This document shows positions 19,683 to 28,472 of a DNA stretch of 40,153 bases, piece by piece. Source of the DNA: Chloroflexota bacterium (lineage in GTDB: Bacteria > Chloroflexota > Anaerolineae > Anaerolineales > E44-bin32); assembly GCA_024277995.1 (NCBI GenBank), contig JAJRUD010000232.1:1-40153 (forward strand), given 5' to 3'. The translations under genes were made by a program, and so were the position numbers. The notes below the pieces were generated by a model that was not told where the DNA came from, ran no database searches, and was given only the letters and a program-made list of their open reading frames with translations. Each line of letters starts with the position of its first letter. The first letter of the stretch is position 1.

Positions 19683-20540
19683 ATGGTCGATCGCAGAGGG
19701 ATCCTTTCCTTTCTTGCCATCACTTTCGGTATCACCTACTTGGTCGAGGGGCTGCTGATCGCGAGCGGCTTCCGCATCGGGGGGCGGCCGGCCATCTATG
19801 GTCAGCTTGCCGTCGCTGGGGTGATGTGGGCGCCGGCATTGGCCACCGTCTTGACCATCAAGTTCGTCACCCGCGAGGGCTTCGCCGTCACAAACGTGCG
19901 CTTTGGCTCCTGGCGCCCGTATCTGGAAACAGCGCTGGTCATCCCGGCCGTCTTTGCCGTCATCTACGGCCTGACGTGGCTCTTGGGCCTGGGGCGCCCC
20001 GATTGGAATCTGATCCAATTTCGTGCCCAAATGGAGTCGCTGGGCGCCGACCTGTCTTCCATGCCCCCATCCTCCCAGGTCTTGCCCCTGATGCTGCTGG
20101 CGACTATGCTCTTCACGCCGTTCATCAATGGGCTCTTGGGCTTTGGCGAGGAGTTGGGTTGGCGCGGCTACCTGCTGCCCAAACTGATGCCTCTCGGTAA
20201 GGCCAGGGCTTACGTCCTGGTGGGTGTCATCTGGGGGTTGTGGCATGCACCCTTGATCCTGGTGGGCTTCAACTACCCGGGCCATCCCCTGCTGGGGGTG
20301 CTCTGGATGAGCGGCCTGACGACGACCCTGGGCGTCTATATCAACGAACTGAGCCTGCGCTACCGCAGTTCGATCCTGGCGGGCTGGATGCACGGCATAT
20401 TCAACAGCCAGGCCTATGGAATCTGGCGCTTGCTGTTCCCCGGCGTGAACGCGCTGTGGGGCGGGGTGACCGGTGTGGTTGGCATACTGGTCTGGCTGGT
20501 GCTGGGCATCTGGCTGATGCGGCGGGGTGATGTGGGATGA
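19683..20540 (+). CDS. CPBP-family intramembrane metalloprotease (Abi/CAAX-like)
   Basis: EELGWRGYLLP, VIWGLWHAP, GWMHGIFNS motifs in a multi-TM protein. Confidence 0.9.
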   Translation: MVDRRGILSFLAITFGITYLVEGLLIASGFRIGGRPAIYGQLAVAGVMWAPALATVLTIKFVTREGFAVTNVRFGSWRPYLETALVIPAVFAVIYGLTWLLGLGRPDWNLIQFRAQMESLGADLSSMPPSSQVLPLMLLATMLFTPFINGLLGFGEELGWRGYLLPKLMPLGKARAYVLVGVIWGLWHAPLILVGFNYPGHPLLGVLWMSGLTTTLGVYINELSLRYRSSILAGWMHGIFNSQAYGIWRLLFPGVNALWGGVTGVVGILVWLVLGIWLMRRGDVG

Positions 20541-21256
20541 CTGAGGCCTTGCCGTGGTACGTTGAGCTCTACCGGGATTTTGATGCGTACGGCGCGGAGC
20601 CCTACACGCAAAACACCTGCTCGGAAGTGGACTTCATGGAGCAGGTGATGGCCGGCGATCGGTCGCTGGCCATCCTGGACGTCGGCTGCGGCAACGGTCG
20701 CCACAGCCTGGAGCTGGCGCGTCGGGGATACAGCGTCCTGGGCGTCGATCTGTCGGCCTGCATGCTGGGGCAGGGCCGCCGGGTGGCCGCCTCTGAGCAA
20801 CTGCCGGTGCCTTTCGTGTGCGGCGATGCCCGCGAGCTGCCCTTTGAGCGGCGGTTCGAAGTGGCCATTATGCTCTGTGAGGGTGCGTTCTCCCTGATGG
20901 AAAGCGACGAGATGGATCTGCTGATCCTGAAGAACATCGCTCGCGCGCTTGAGCCGGGAGGTCGGTTGATCATGACCGCGCCCAACGCGGCCTTCATGCT
21001 GGCCCAGCCGCCAGGCGAGGCCTTCGACCTGACCACGCTGCGCGAGACCTTCACTCTGGAGGTGGCGAAACCCGATGGGTCCCGCCGCGTGCTTGACTGC
21101 GCGCAGCGCTATTACACCTGCCCGGAGCTGGCTGGTCTGCTGCGGCAGGCGGGCTTCCAGCGTGTCCGGTTTTTCGCCTGCAGCGAGTCCGGCTATGACG
21201 GCAGCCGGAAACCCGCTCGGCGAGACTTCGAGTTCGGGGCCATTGCAGAGAAATGA
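20537..21256 (+). CDS. Class I SAM-dependent methyltransferase
   Basis: ATGA overlap; ILDVGCGNGRHSLELARRGYSVLGVDLSACML, ALEPGGRLIMTAPN. Confidence 0.9.
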   Translation: MTEALPWYVELYRDFDAYGAEPYTQNTCSEVDFMEQVMAGDRSLAILDVGCGNGRHSLELARRGYSVLGVDLSACMLGQGRRVAASEQLPVPFVCGDARELPFERRFEVAIMLCEGAFSLMESDEMDLLILKNIARALEPGGRLIMTAPNAAFMLAQPPGEAFDLTTLRETFTLEVAKPDGSRRVLDCAQRYYTCPELAGLLRQAGFQRVRFFACSESGYDGSRKPARRDFEFGAIAEK

Positions 21257-21374
21257 CCGCTGGGAAACGCAGTCGTCCTTCTCGAAACGAGCTCGTGGCG
21301 CGGCCTGGTCCTGGCCTGCGCCGTCGTCGGGACCGGGGGCCGCTGCTTCTCTTCCCGCCTGCGAGGAGGGATCC

Positions 21375-22814
21375 GTGAACACTCGGCACAGCGTCATGCT
21401 GGGCTCAGCCCTGGCCATCCTCAGCGCGGCCATGTTCACCCTTGCCTTCCCGCCCTATGGCCTGTGGCCTTTGATCTTCATCGGTCTGGTGCCGATGATC
21501 CTGGCGCAGCACCGGGTGCTGCCCCGCCGCCTTTCCGGCCTGGCTCTGGGTCTGGGTGTGGGAGGATTCTTCTGGGGCTATTTCGGGGATATGTTCGCGG
21601 GTGGTCCCTGGTTCATGCGCTGGCTTCCCCTGATGGTTGGTGTCGTGGCGGCGCTGATCGGGCAGCGCGACCGCGGCTTCCACGAAGCCACTGGCTATCG
21701 CTGGTTCGTGCTCCATGGTGCGGCCCTCTGGGTGGGTATCGAGCTGATCCGCGGCTTTCTCCCAGCCGTCGGTACCTGGGGCTTCGTCGGCTACGCCCTC
21801 TACGGCCAGCCCTGGCTGATCCAGCCGGTGAGCCTTTTCGGGATTTACGGCCTGGATCTGCTGATCCTGCTGACCAATTACGCTCTCGCTCTGGGGGTAA
21901 TGGCCCTGCTCGATGCGCGCCGGCCGCCGGTGCCCGATTCGGCGCCAGTGGAAAGTCTACTGGCCAGACGCTGGCTGCTCATTGGCGGAGCTCTGCTGAT
22001 GGGGTGGACCGTCTCCTCCATGGTGAGCCTTCAGGCTTTGCGTTCGACCCCCTCGCTGCGCGTCGCTGCCATTCAACCGGCCTTCAAGATCGAAAGCCAG
22101 CAGGGGTTGCGAAGGCTCTTCGACCTCACGCGCGACGCGGCCGGCCGGGGTGCACAATTCATCGTCTGGCATGAGGGCGCCCTGCCTTTCGATCCTCAGC
22201 AGCAGCACACCGAAGCGATACGGGCATTGGCCGCCGAAACGGGTGCCTATCTGGCCATAGGCTATGTCGTGCGCACGGGGCAGGGCCTGCGCAACGAGGT
22301 GACCGTACTGACCCCTGAGGGGCGTTTCCTGGGCGTCTATGGTAAGGATCACCCGGTGGCCTTCGCCGGAGAGTCCAGCCTTACGCGCGGAACCTACCCG
22401 GTCTACGAAACTCCGTTGGGGCGCATCGGGGCGATCATTTGCTACGACCTGGACTTCACCGACACCGCCCGCAAGATGGCCCGCAAGGGCGCTCAGGTGG
22501 TCGCTGTGCCCTCCTTTGATTGGCCTGCCGTGGCTTCCAAGCACTACAGCCACCTGGTCTTTCGGGCAGTAGAGAATCGCGTCGCCATGATCAAGGCCGA
22601 CGTGGCCTTCGACTCGGCCATCGTTGACCCCTACGGGCGGGTGCTTCGCCGGGCGGTGGCGAGCGATCCGCAGGCTGCCTTGCTGGTCGCAGACCTGCCC
22701 GCAGGCACGGCAAATGCCCCCGCCATCCTGTTGGGTGACTGGGTCGGTTGGCTGTGTCTGGTGGGTGCTGTGGGCCTGCCATTGGCAGGGTTGATCAAGG
22801 GGCCTCTCGAGTAA
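21375..22814 (+). CDS. Apolipoprotein N-acyltransferase-like protein (Lnt family, nitrilase domain)
   Basis: N-terminal multi-TM (LAFPPYGLWPLIFIGLVPMI), nitrilase triad candidates WHEGALPF (E), YGKDHPV (K), GAIICYDLDF (C). Confidence 0.85.
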   Translation: MNTRHSVMLGSALAILSAAMFTLAFPPYGLWPLIFIGLVPMILAQHRVLPRRLSGLALGLGVGGFFWGYFGDMFAGGPWFMRWLPLMVGVVAALIGQRDRGFHEATGYRWFVLHGAALWVGIELIRGFLPAVGTWGFVGYALYGQPWLIQPVSLFGIYGLDLLILLTNYALALGVMALLDARRPPVPDSAPVESLLARRWLLIGGALLMGWTVSSMVSLQALRSTPSLRVAAIQPAFKIESQQGLRRLFDLTRDAAGRGAQFIVWHEGALPFDPQQQHTEAIRALAAETGAYLAIGYVVRTGQGLRNEVTVLTPEGRFLGVYGKDHPVAFAGESSLTRGTYPVYETPLGRIGAIICYDLDFTDTARKMARKGAQVVAVPSFDWPAVASKHYSHLVFRAVENRVAMIKADVAFDSAIVDPYGRVLRRAVASDPQAALLVADLPAGTANAPAILLGDWVGWLCLVGAVGLPLAGLIKGPLE

Positions 22815-22907
22815 GCTGACAAGCATCGCGCCGGATCACCCGCCGCCAACGGCCGAGGCGTGCAGCATAGGAGGCGCAGAGAGGATATCCTGGTGCTGGT
22901 CCTCGGC

Positions 22908-22932
22908 TCCCCGGCGGCCTGCCGCCAGGGGA
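22908..22932 (+). terminator. Hairpin after the lnt-like gene
   Basis: TCCCC-GGCGGC-CT-GCCGCC-A-GGGGA inverted repeat with one bulge; no T-tract. Confidence 0.35.
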
Positions 22933-23095
22933 CAAGGTCGATCTTGAGAGCGTGGGCGGTGGGTTGGATAGGTGGATGGGGTTGGATATGATCATTACCG
23001 TGTCATTCGAGACCCCCTGGGCAGTCAGGTGTCCTTACACATCGTTCTGGCAGACAGCAGCGTCACGAGGGCGCGATCGACAGAAGGAGCAAGAA

Positions 23096-23217
23096 ATGGA
23101 ACCAAAGGCAAGCAAGGGGGAAAGCCCCGCGAGATCGGCTATTGTGCGGGAGCAGGGCTGGCTATCGGAGCCGCCATCGGCATGGTCCTCGGCTTAACAG
23201 GGATGCCTGAGCAATGA
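23096..23217 (+). pseudogene. Small Gly-rich membrane peptide gene with apparent 1-nt frameshift
   Basis: AAGGAGCAAGAA-ATG opens MEPKASKG...; the downstream frame gives GGKPREIGYCAGAGLAIGAAIGMVLGLTGMPEQ* whose TGA overlaps the next ATG. Frame change at AAGGGGGAAAG. Confidence 0.5.
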
Positions 23218-24143
23218 AATACTCGATTATCGGCGCCACGGGCGCCATCGGAAGTACCATTGTGCGGCAACTGGCTGCGGAAGGGAAGCAGGTTCGCGCC
23301 TTGGTGCGCGACGCGGAGAAGTTCTACCGGCTGCTGCCGGACATTCTCGCCGAGGCGGTCATCGGCGATGCATTGAATCCGAAAGACGTGCGGCGGGCGG
23401 TGGCGGAGGTGGACGTCGTCTTCCACTGCGTCAACTTTCCGCTGACGCAGTACGAGCGCACGCTGGAGGCGGCGCATGTGCTGGTCGAGGCCGTCCTGTC
23501 TGAGAAACCTCACGTCGTCTTCCCGGGAAATACGTGGGTATTCGGCAAGCCTGCCCGGCTGCCCATCACGCCCGAGACGCCTTTTGGCCCTCCGTCGGCC
23601 ATCGCCCGCCTAAAAGCCAAGGTGGACGAGATGCTGATGAACTCCGGGCTTCCCGTCACCGTGGTGCATCTGCCTGACTTCTATGGGCCGAACGTGGCCA
23701 ACCCGCTGATGAAGCCGCTGTTCGAGAGCGCCTTGGCTGGAAAGAACATCTTCTTCCCCGCTCCGGTGAACGTGCCGCACCAGTTCATCTACATTGACGA
23801 CGCGGCGCGAGCGCTCATCGCCGTGGCGGGGCAGGAGGGGTGCCACGGGCGGCGCTACACCGTGGGGGGCGTCGAGCCGATCACCGTGCGACGCTTCGCT
23901 GAGACTATCTATCAAGCGGCCGGCACCCAAGGGCGTGTGCGGGGGATGCCACTCTGGCTGCTGCGGTTGCTTGGATTGTTCAGCGCCGAGGCGCGAGCGG
24001 GTGCCGGGATGATGCACACTTTCGCCTGGGACGTCTCAATGGATGGGACGGCGCTCCAGCGCGACACCGGCTTTATGCCGCAGGTGGGATCTGTGGATGG
24101 GATCGCCCGGACGCTGGCATGGTTTCACCAGAGCGCATCGTGA
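23214..24143 (+). CDS. NAD(P)-dependent epimerase/dehydratase (atypical SDR)
   Basis: YSIIGATGAIGSTIVRQLAAEGKQVRALVRD, HVVFPGNTWVFG, PDFYGPNV, FIYIDDAARALI. Confidence 0.88.
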   Translation: MKYSIIGATGAIGSTIVRQLAAEGKQVRALVRDAEKFYRLLPDILAEAVIGDALNPKDVRRAVAEVDVVFHCVNFPLTQYERTLEAAHVLVEAVLSEKPHVVFPGNTWVFGKPARLPITPETPFGPPSAIARLKAKVDEMLMNSGLPVTVVHLPDFYGPNVANPLMKPLFESALAGKNIFFPAPVNVPHQFIYIDDAARALIAVAGQEGCHGRRYTVGGVEPITVRRFAETIYQAAGTQGRVRGMPLWLLRLLGLFSAEARAGAGMMHTFAWDVSMDGTALQRDTGFMPQVGSVDGIARTLAWFHQSAS

Positions 24144-24182
24144 GCAAACGGCGGCCAACTATGAGTTGGAGCTGATCTGAAC

Positions 24183-24767
24183 ATGGATTACGGAAGATTG
24201 CTCGGTCAGGACTGAAACATCATCAGGGAGAACAAGTGCCTGATGCCGCTCGGAGCGCTGATCTGCGTGCTTCTCCGCATTGCATTGGTGCTGAGCGCGC
24301 TGCGGATCTTCGCCAACCGGGCCTGCATACTTGAAGACCGCGGCGGATTCGCCTCCTATCGTCGGAGATTGGAGGTTCTGCTTGAGCATATCGGCCCGGC
24401 GCTGATGCTGTTCCTGCTTCAGATCGCCATCAGCATCGGGCTGGGGGTCGTGCTCTTCATGCCCCACATTGTTGCGCAACTGTGCTGCGTGCTGTGGCCG
24501 CTGTTGCTGCTCGTTCAGGGAGCAGTGGCCGCGTACTTCTCGACGCTGTGGACGCTGGCCTGGCGAGAATGGACGCGTCTGGGGCAGGCTGGTGGCGTGG
24601 TGACTGGATGCGGTCAGGATGATGAAGAGTGCGCTTCATCGGCAAGCGATTGCATTTGCTGGTGCTGGCCTCAGCCGTACTCCTGCTGCACAACAGGGTC
24701 CACGAGAGTATTCACTAGCTGGCCATCTGGCTCTTGGGCGAGGGCTTGCAGGAGTTCCGCTTCATGA
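24183..24767 (+). pseudogene. Multi-TM membrane protein gene, disrupted
   Basis: In one frame MDYGRLLGQD*NIIRENKCLMPLGALICVLLRIALVLSALRIFANRACILEDRGGFASYRRRLEVLLEHIGPALMLFLLQ...; TGA at 24213-24215, and the protein appears to lack its middle section. Confidence 0.7.
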
Positions 24768-24862
24768 CCATCGGCTGGCTCAGCAGCCAGGACATCTACG
24801 CCACACCGGTGGCTGAGCGCTTTGGTGTCCATTCGCCCGGTCCGCCGACAGCGTTGCGCTGA
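24629..24862 (+). pseudogene. Second degraded ORF fragment
   Basis: VRFIGKRLHLLVLASAVLLLHNRVHESIH*LAIWLLGEGLQEFRFMTIGWLSSQDIYATPVAERFGVHSPG...; TAG at 24716-24718 interrupts an otherwise protein-like frame. Confidence 0.5.
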
Positions 24863-24906
24863 CAACGGCCATACTCACCTAGTGGAGCGAAACCCGCCCT
24901 AGATTG

Positions 24907-26292
24907 TCACCTCTGAGCAAGCTCCTTGATGGTCTCATAAGTGTCGAACTCTGGGGCAAGGGCATCGTAGATTCTGTACTCGCCGAAAGCGAGCCTGGTT
25001 GTTACTTCCCCGCGCCCCATGTATCCCCCGTGGAGCGGGTAGACAAAGGTTACACCGATCGCCTCCAGGGCTTCATCAAACGCCCTCAGCACCTCGCTCT
25101 GCTCTTCAGGGGTAAGCTCCTGGCTGAAGACGACGGTCTGTGATTCGTCAAAGGACCAATCGATGAAAGCGAAAACAGGGATGTCGCCATACTCGGATGC
25201 GGTGACGCGCAGCAGTCCCTCCCATCTTGACGGGTCCAGTTTCTTCTCTCGAATCTCCAGTATGGTAGGCGAGACGGTGATGAAATCCACGTCCGGGGGT
25301 GCATAGGGCCACTCCTGGCCGGCCAACTCGGCCCACACAAAGGCACCGGCCCAGCTTCCCACGTAGACATGTTTACCGCGCAATTCGCCGTAGGCATGGA
25401 TGGCGTCCACAATCTGCGAGGCGGCCTGCATGGATTCGGCCACCGCAGGATGGTGCACATCGCCTGTGACCTGAGCCAGGAGGTATGCCTGGCGGTACAG
25501 CATGTCGATCCAGATGCCGTCTGCCCCGCAATCGACCTGTTTCTGCGCCCAGCTCAGCATGAGTTCCTGGAATTGAGGGTTCGTGAGATCGGGGAAGTAT
25601 GCCGCGGTGGTCCGTGGGTCGTACTCTTCCATGGGGCCACCATAGGGATGGACGCCGTAGAACCATGCCTGGAGCGCCTCCTTGGTGACCGGCTTGCCGT
25701 CGCGTTCAATACCCCACTTCTGCGGGTCGAGGGCCATGGCCCACGTCTCCTCAGAATCGTAAACGCGGCCTGTGATGGGGTTCCACTCTACGCGAGGCAG
25801 GGTTTGGGCCGGGATGGCTCCGATGAAAAGGAGGTCCGGCAGGTCTGTCTTGATCGCCGCGATCCAGCGCTGCAATTCTTCATAGTAGTGGCCGTTGCTG
25901 CGCAAGTTGTCCGCGATCTGCTGTGGCGTCGGCGGGGAGACGCCCCGCTGTTGGGCCAGTTCGACGGCGAACCGGGACAACTCCGGAGGGATCTCCTCTG
26001 GCGAGTTGACGACGGGCATCCATTTCCAAAAGCCCCGGAAGACCAGGTCCGTTTGCGTTTCCGCGAGGATCTCGATAGTGGCGTCGACGCTCCTGCCGAG
26101 CATCACGCCGTCGGTGATGTTCTCGTAGAGTGAAGCCACTTTGACGCGGGATAGCCCCCCGGCCATATCCTCGCGGTTGGGACCTGGGCCGGTGTCCCCC
26201 TCGGGGATGGGCGCGATTGGCGGAGCACACGCGTGCAACCATCCTGTGAGGAGGATCATCAGCGCCATCCCAGCGACGGTTCGGGATTTCAT
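24907..26292 (-). CDS. Secreted lipoprotein, putative glycoside-hydrolase-like TIM-barrel protein
   Basis: Reverse-strand GGGAAGGAGCTGATC-ATG; lipobox-like signal MALMILLTGWLHAC; ...LMLSWAQKQVDCGADGIWIDMLYRQ... and HVYVGSWAGAFVW are barrel-like strands. Confidence 0.7.
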   Translation of the reverse strand: MKSRTVAGMALMILLTGWLHACAPPIAPIPEGDTGPGPNREDMAGGLSRVKVASLYENITDGVMLGRSVDATIEILAETQTDLVFRGFWKWMPVVNSPEEIPPELSRFAVELAQQRGVSPPTPQQIADNLRSNGHYYEELQRWIAAIKTDLPDLLFIGAIPAQTLPRVEWNPITGRVYDSEETWAMALDPQKWGIERDGKPVTKEALQAWFYGVHPYGGPMEEYDPRTTAAYFPDLTNPQFQELMLSWAQKQVDCGADGIWIDMLYRQAYLLAQVTGDVHHPAVAESMQAASQIVDAIHAYGELRGKHVYVGSWAGAFVWAELAGQEWPYAPPDVDFITVSPTILEIREKKLDPSRWEGLLRVTASEYGDIPVFAFIDWSFDESQTVVFSQELTPEEQSEVLRAFDEALEAIGVTFVYPLHGGYMGRGEVTTRLAFGEYRIYDALAPEFDTYETIKELAQR

Positions 26293-26640
26293 GATCAGCT
26301 CCTTCCCTGAGCAAAAGCCAAACGGTGTACGCGCCGCATTTGCGCTTCCCGTCCAAGGCGACGGAGGCGCCCAATGCCGATGCGTATCCAATATCCCACC
26401 CGATCGTAAGGGGGGCGTTGTGCTTAGGTAACCTGCCTGTAAGAAACTTCCCAGCCGCCAGTCACAGCTGCGCCGCGGGATCAGATCCTGGCTCTTTCGA
26501 ACCGCTCATGTGGCGGACGGGTTCGCGTTCGACAGACCGCTGGCCGACAATGTCTCATCAAGTGGTGTAAAAGCAGGTTGAGAGAATGGCCATCGTGTGC
26601 ATCCTTAAGGAATCGGCAAACCACGAAAGGAGCACAACGA

Positions 26641-26764
26641 TGACCGATCCAACTATCCCGTAGGGACGCCGGGAGGGTACGACACTGATGGAATATCTAC
26701 GCAAGGTGGGTGTGGACCTGGAGGGCGACTTCCTGCGGGAAGGGGTGCGGCACCTGGCCAGATG
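26641..26764 (+). mobile_element. Remnant of IS256-family transposase N-terminus
   Basis: MTDPTIP*GRREGTTLMEYLRKVGVDLEGDFLREGVRHLA; the EYLRKVG...DFLREGVR.LA segment matches the recalled N-terminus of IS256-type transposases, then similarity ends. Confidence 0.6.
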
Positions 26765-26875
26765 GCCAAGTCTCGGATCACCCAGAAGACCCAAGGGCAA
26801 ACCCGTCGGGGGGATGGAGACGGCCTTCGAACCCTGTTGGAGAATAGGAACACATCGCGAGAGAGGACTCGCAGC

Positions 26876-27649
26876 ATGGGAACTCCCGTCGTCATCGTTA
26901 CTGGGGCTGGAAAGGGCATCGGGCTGCACATGACGGCCGCCCTGCTCGAAGATGGCTATCGCGTGGCCGGCCTGGACATGTCCCTGGGGTGCCTGCAGGT
27001 TCTGGAGGAAGGCTATCGCGAAAGCCTGCTCGCCCTGCGCTGTGACGTCACCGATGATGCACAGGTCCAGCAGGCGGTATCTGCCGTGGTGGATGCCTGG
27101 GGCCGAATCGACGTGCTGGTCAACAACGCCTGCCTGGCGCTCTTCCGCCCCTTTGAGGCCAGGAGCCTGGGGGACACGCGGCGCGAATTCGAGGTCAATT
27201 ATTTCGGTTATCTGCGCACCATCGTCGCCGCTCTGCCGCACATGAAAGCCCAGGGCGGAGGTATCATCCACAACGTCAGCTCCGGCGTGGGGCTCACCGG
27301 CTTCCCGGGCCTCTCCGGATACGCCTCGACCAAGGGGGCCATCGAGGCGCTCACGCGAACGCTGGCATTGGAGCTGCAGCCGTTGGGCATCACCGTGAAC
27401 CTCATCCACCCCCCGCTCACGGATACCGAGTCGGCTCGCCCGCTGGGGATCCCCGCCCAGGCCATGGCCGATCCGGCGCAGGTTGGCCGGGCGCTGGCCC
27501 GAAAGATCTTCTCCACCAGACCCGTCGTCACACCGGATTTCCGCACGGCGGCGTATCTGTTCTTCGCCCGCCGGCACCCCGAGGTGTTGGGAAGGCTGTT
27601 CAGCAAATTGGCAGGGAAGGGAAACAGGCCGGCCGAGGGTACCAGATGA
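26876..27649 (+). CDS. Short-chain dehydrogenase/reductase (SDR)
   Basis: VTGAGKGIGLHM, DVLVNNACLA, NVSSGVGLTG, SGYASTKGAIEALTRTLALEL. Confidence 0.92.
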   Translation: MGTPVVIVTGAGKGIGLHMTAALLEDGYRVAGLDMSLGCLQVLEEGYRESLLALRCDVTDDAQVQQAVSAVVDAWGRIDVLVNNACLALFRPFEARSLGDTRREFEVNYFGYLRTIVAALPHMKAQGGGIIHNVSSGVGLTGFPGLSGYASTKGAIEALTRTLALELQPLGITVNLIHPPLTDTESARPLGIPAQAMADPAQVGRALARKIFSTRPVVTPDFRTAAYLFFARRHPEVLGRLFSKLAGKGNRPAEGTR

Positions 27650-28461
27650 TGGAGACACGCAAAGCTCGAGTGATCGACGACGTACGGCTCGAATACCTGC
27701 TCGCAGGCCCGCAGGGAGGCGAGACCCTGCTCTTCGTGCACGGACTGGGAGCCAACCTGCGCCAGTTCGAGCCGCAGCGGGAGTTCTTCGACCGCGAATT
27801 CCAGGTGCTGCTTGTTTCCCTGCGCGGTCACGGCGGCTCATCCGCCCCGGCGCGGCCGACCCCGGCAGCGTACACCGTCGGGAGGCTGGCCCGCGACCTG
27901 GCAGCGCTTCTGTCATATCTGCAGATAGAGCGAGTGCACATGATCGGCAACTCCCTGGGCGGCCTGGTCGGCTACGAAATGCTGAAACTTGCTCCTGAGC
28001 GCCTGATTTCGCTGACCACCTTCGGCACCACGGCCGAGCTCCATGCGTCACGACTGCTGCTCTGGTCTCAGTTGGGCCTGATCCGGCTGCTGGGGCCGCG
28101 CGGGATGGCCTGGCTCGTTAGCCGAACCGCCTCACGGGACAAGGCCGTCGCCGCGCAGGTGGGCCGGATGTTTCGGAGGGCTTCCAGGGACGCTCTGGCG
28201 CGCATCACCCGGGACATCGCCGATTACGACTACACCAGGATCATCCGTCGGAGCCAGCTGCCCATGCTCTTGATGCGGGGCGCGCTGGACCGGGAGATCA
28301 ACGCCCGTCTGGCCTCGACGCTGGAGGCGATGCGTGGGAAGCCGGGCTCCGATGTTGTTGATCTGCCGCATGCCGGGCACTTTGCCAACATGGAACAGCC
28401 GAAGGCTTTCAACGAGTGTCTGCGTGGATTCCTGCACTCCGTCGCATCTGCGGGGAAGTGA
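27646..28461 (+). CDS. Alpha/beta fold hydrolase
   Basis: ATGA overlap; LLFVHGLGANLRQFE, MIGNSLGGLVGYEML, LPHAGHFANMEQP. Confidence 0.92.
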   Translation: MMETRKARVIDDVRLEYLLAGPQGGETLLFVHGLGANLRQFEPQREFFDREFQVLLVSLRGHGGSSAPARPTPAAYTVGRLARDLAALLSYLQIERVHMIGNSLGGLVGYEMLKLAPERLISLTTFGTTAELHASRLLLWSQLGLIRLLGPRGMAWLVSRTASRDKAVAAQVGRMFRRASRDALARITRDIADYDYTRIIRRSQLPMLLMRGALDREINARLASTLEAMRGKPGSDVVDLPHAGHFANMEQPKAFNECLRGFLHSVASAGK

Positions 28462-28472
28462 GGAGGGAGGTC

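Noticed and set aside
24619-24816. 65-aa ORF MKSALHRQAIAFAGAG...
   Set aside because: The alternative frame at 24629-24862 is more protein-like but broken; this ORF looks like the out-of-frame shadow.
26138-26640. Short + strand ORFs opposite and beyond the lipoprotein gene
   Set aside because: No RBS or family support; likely chance ORFs in a degraded region.
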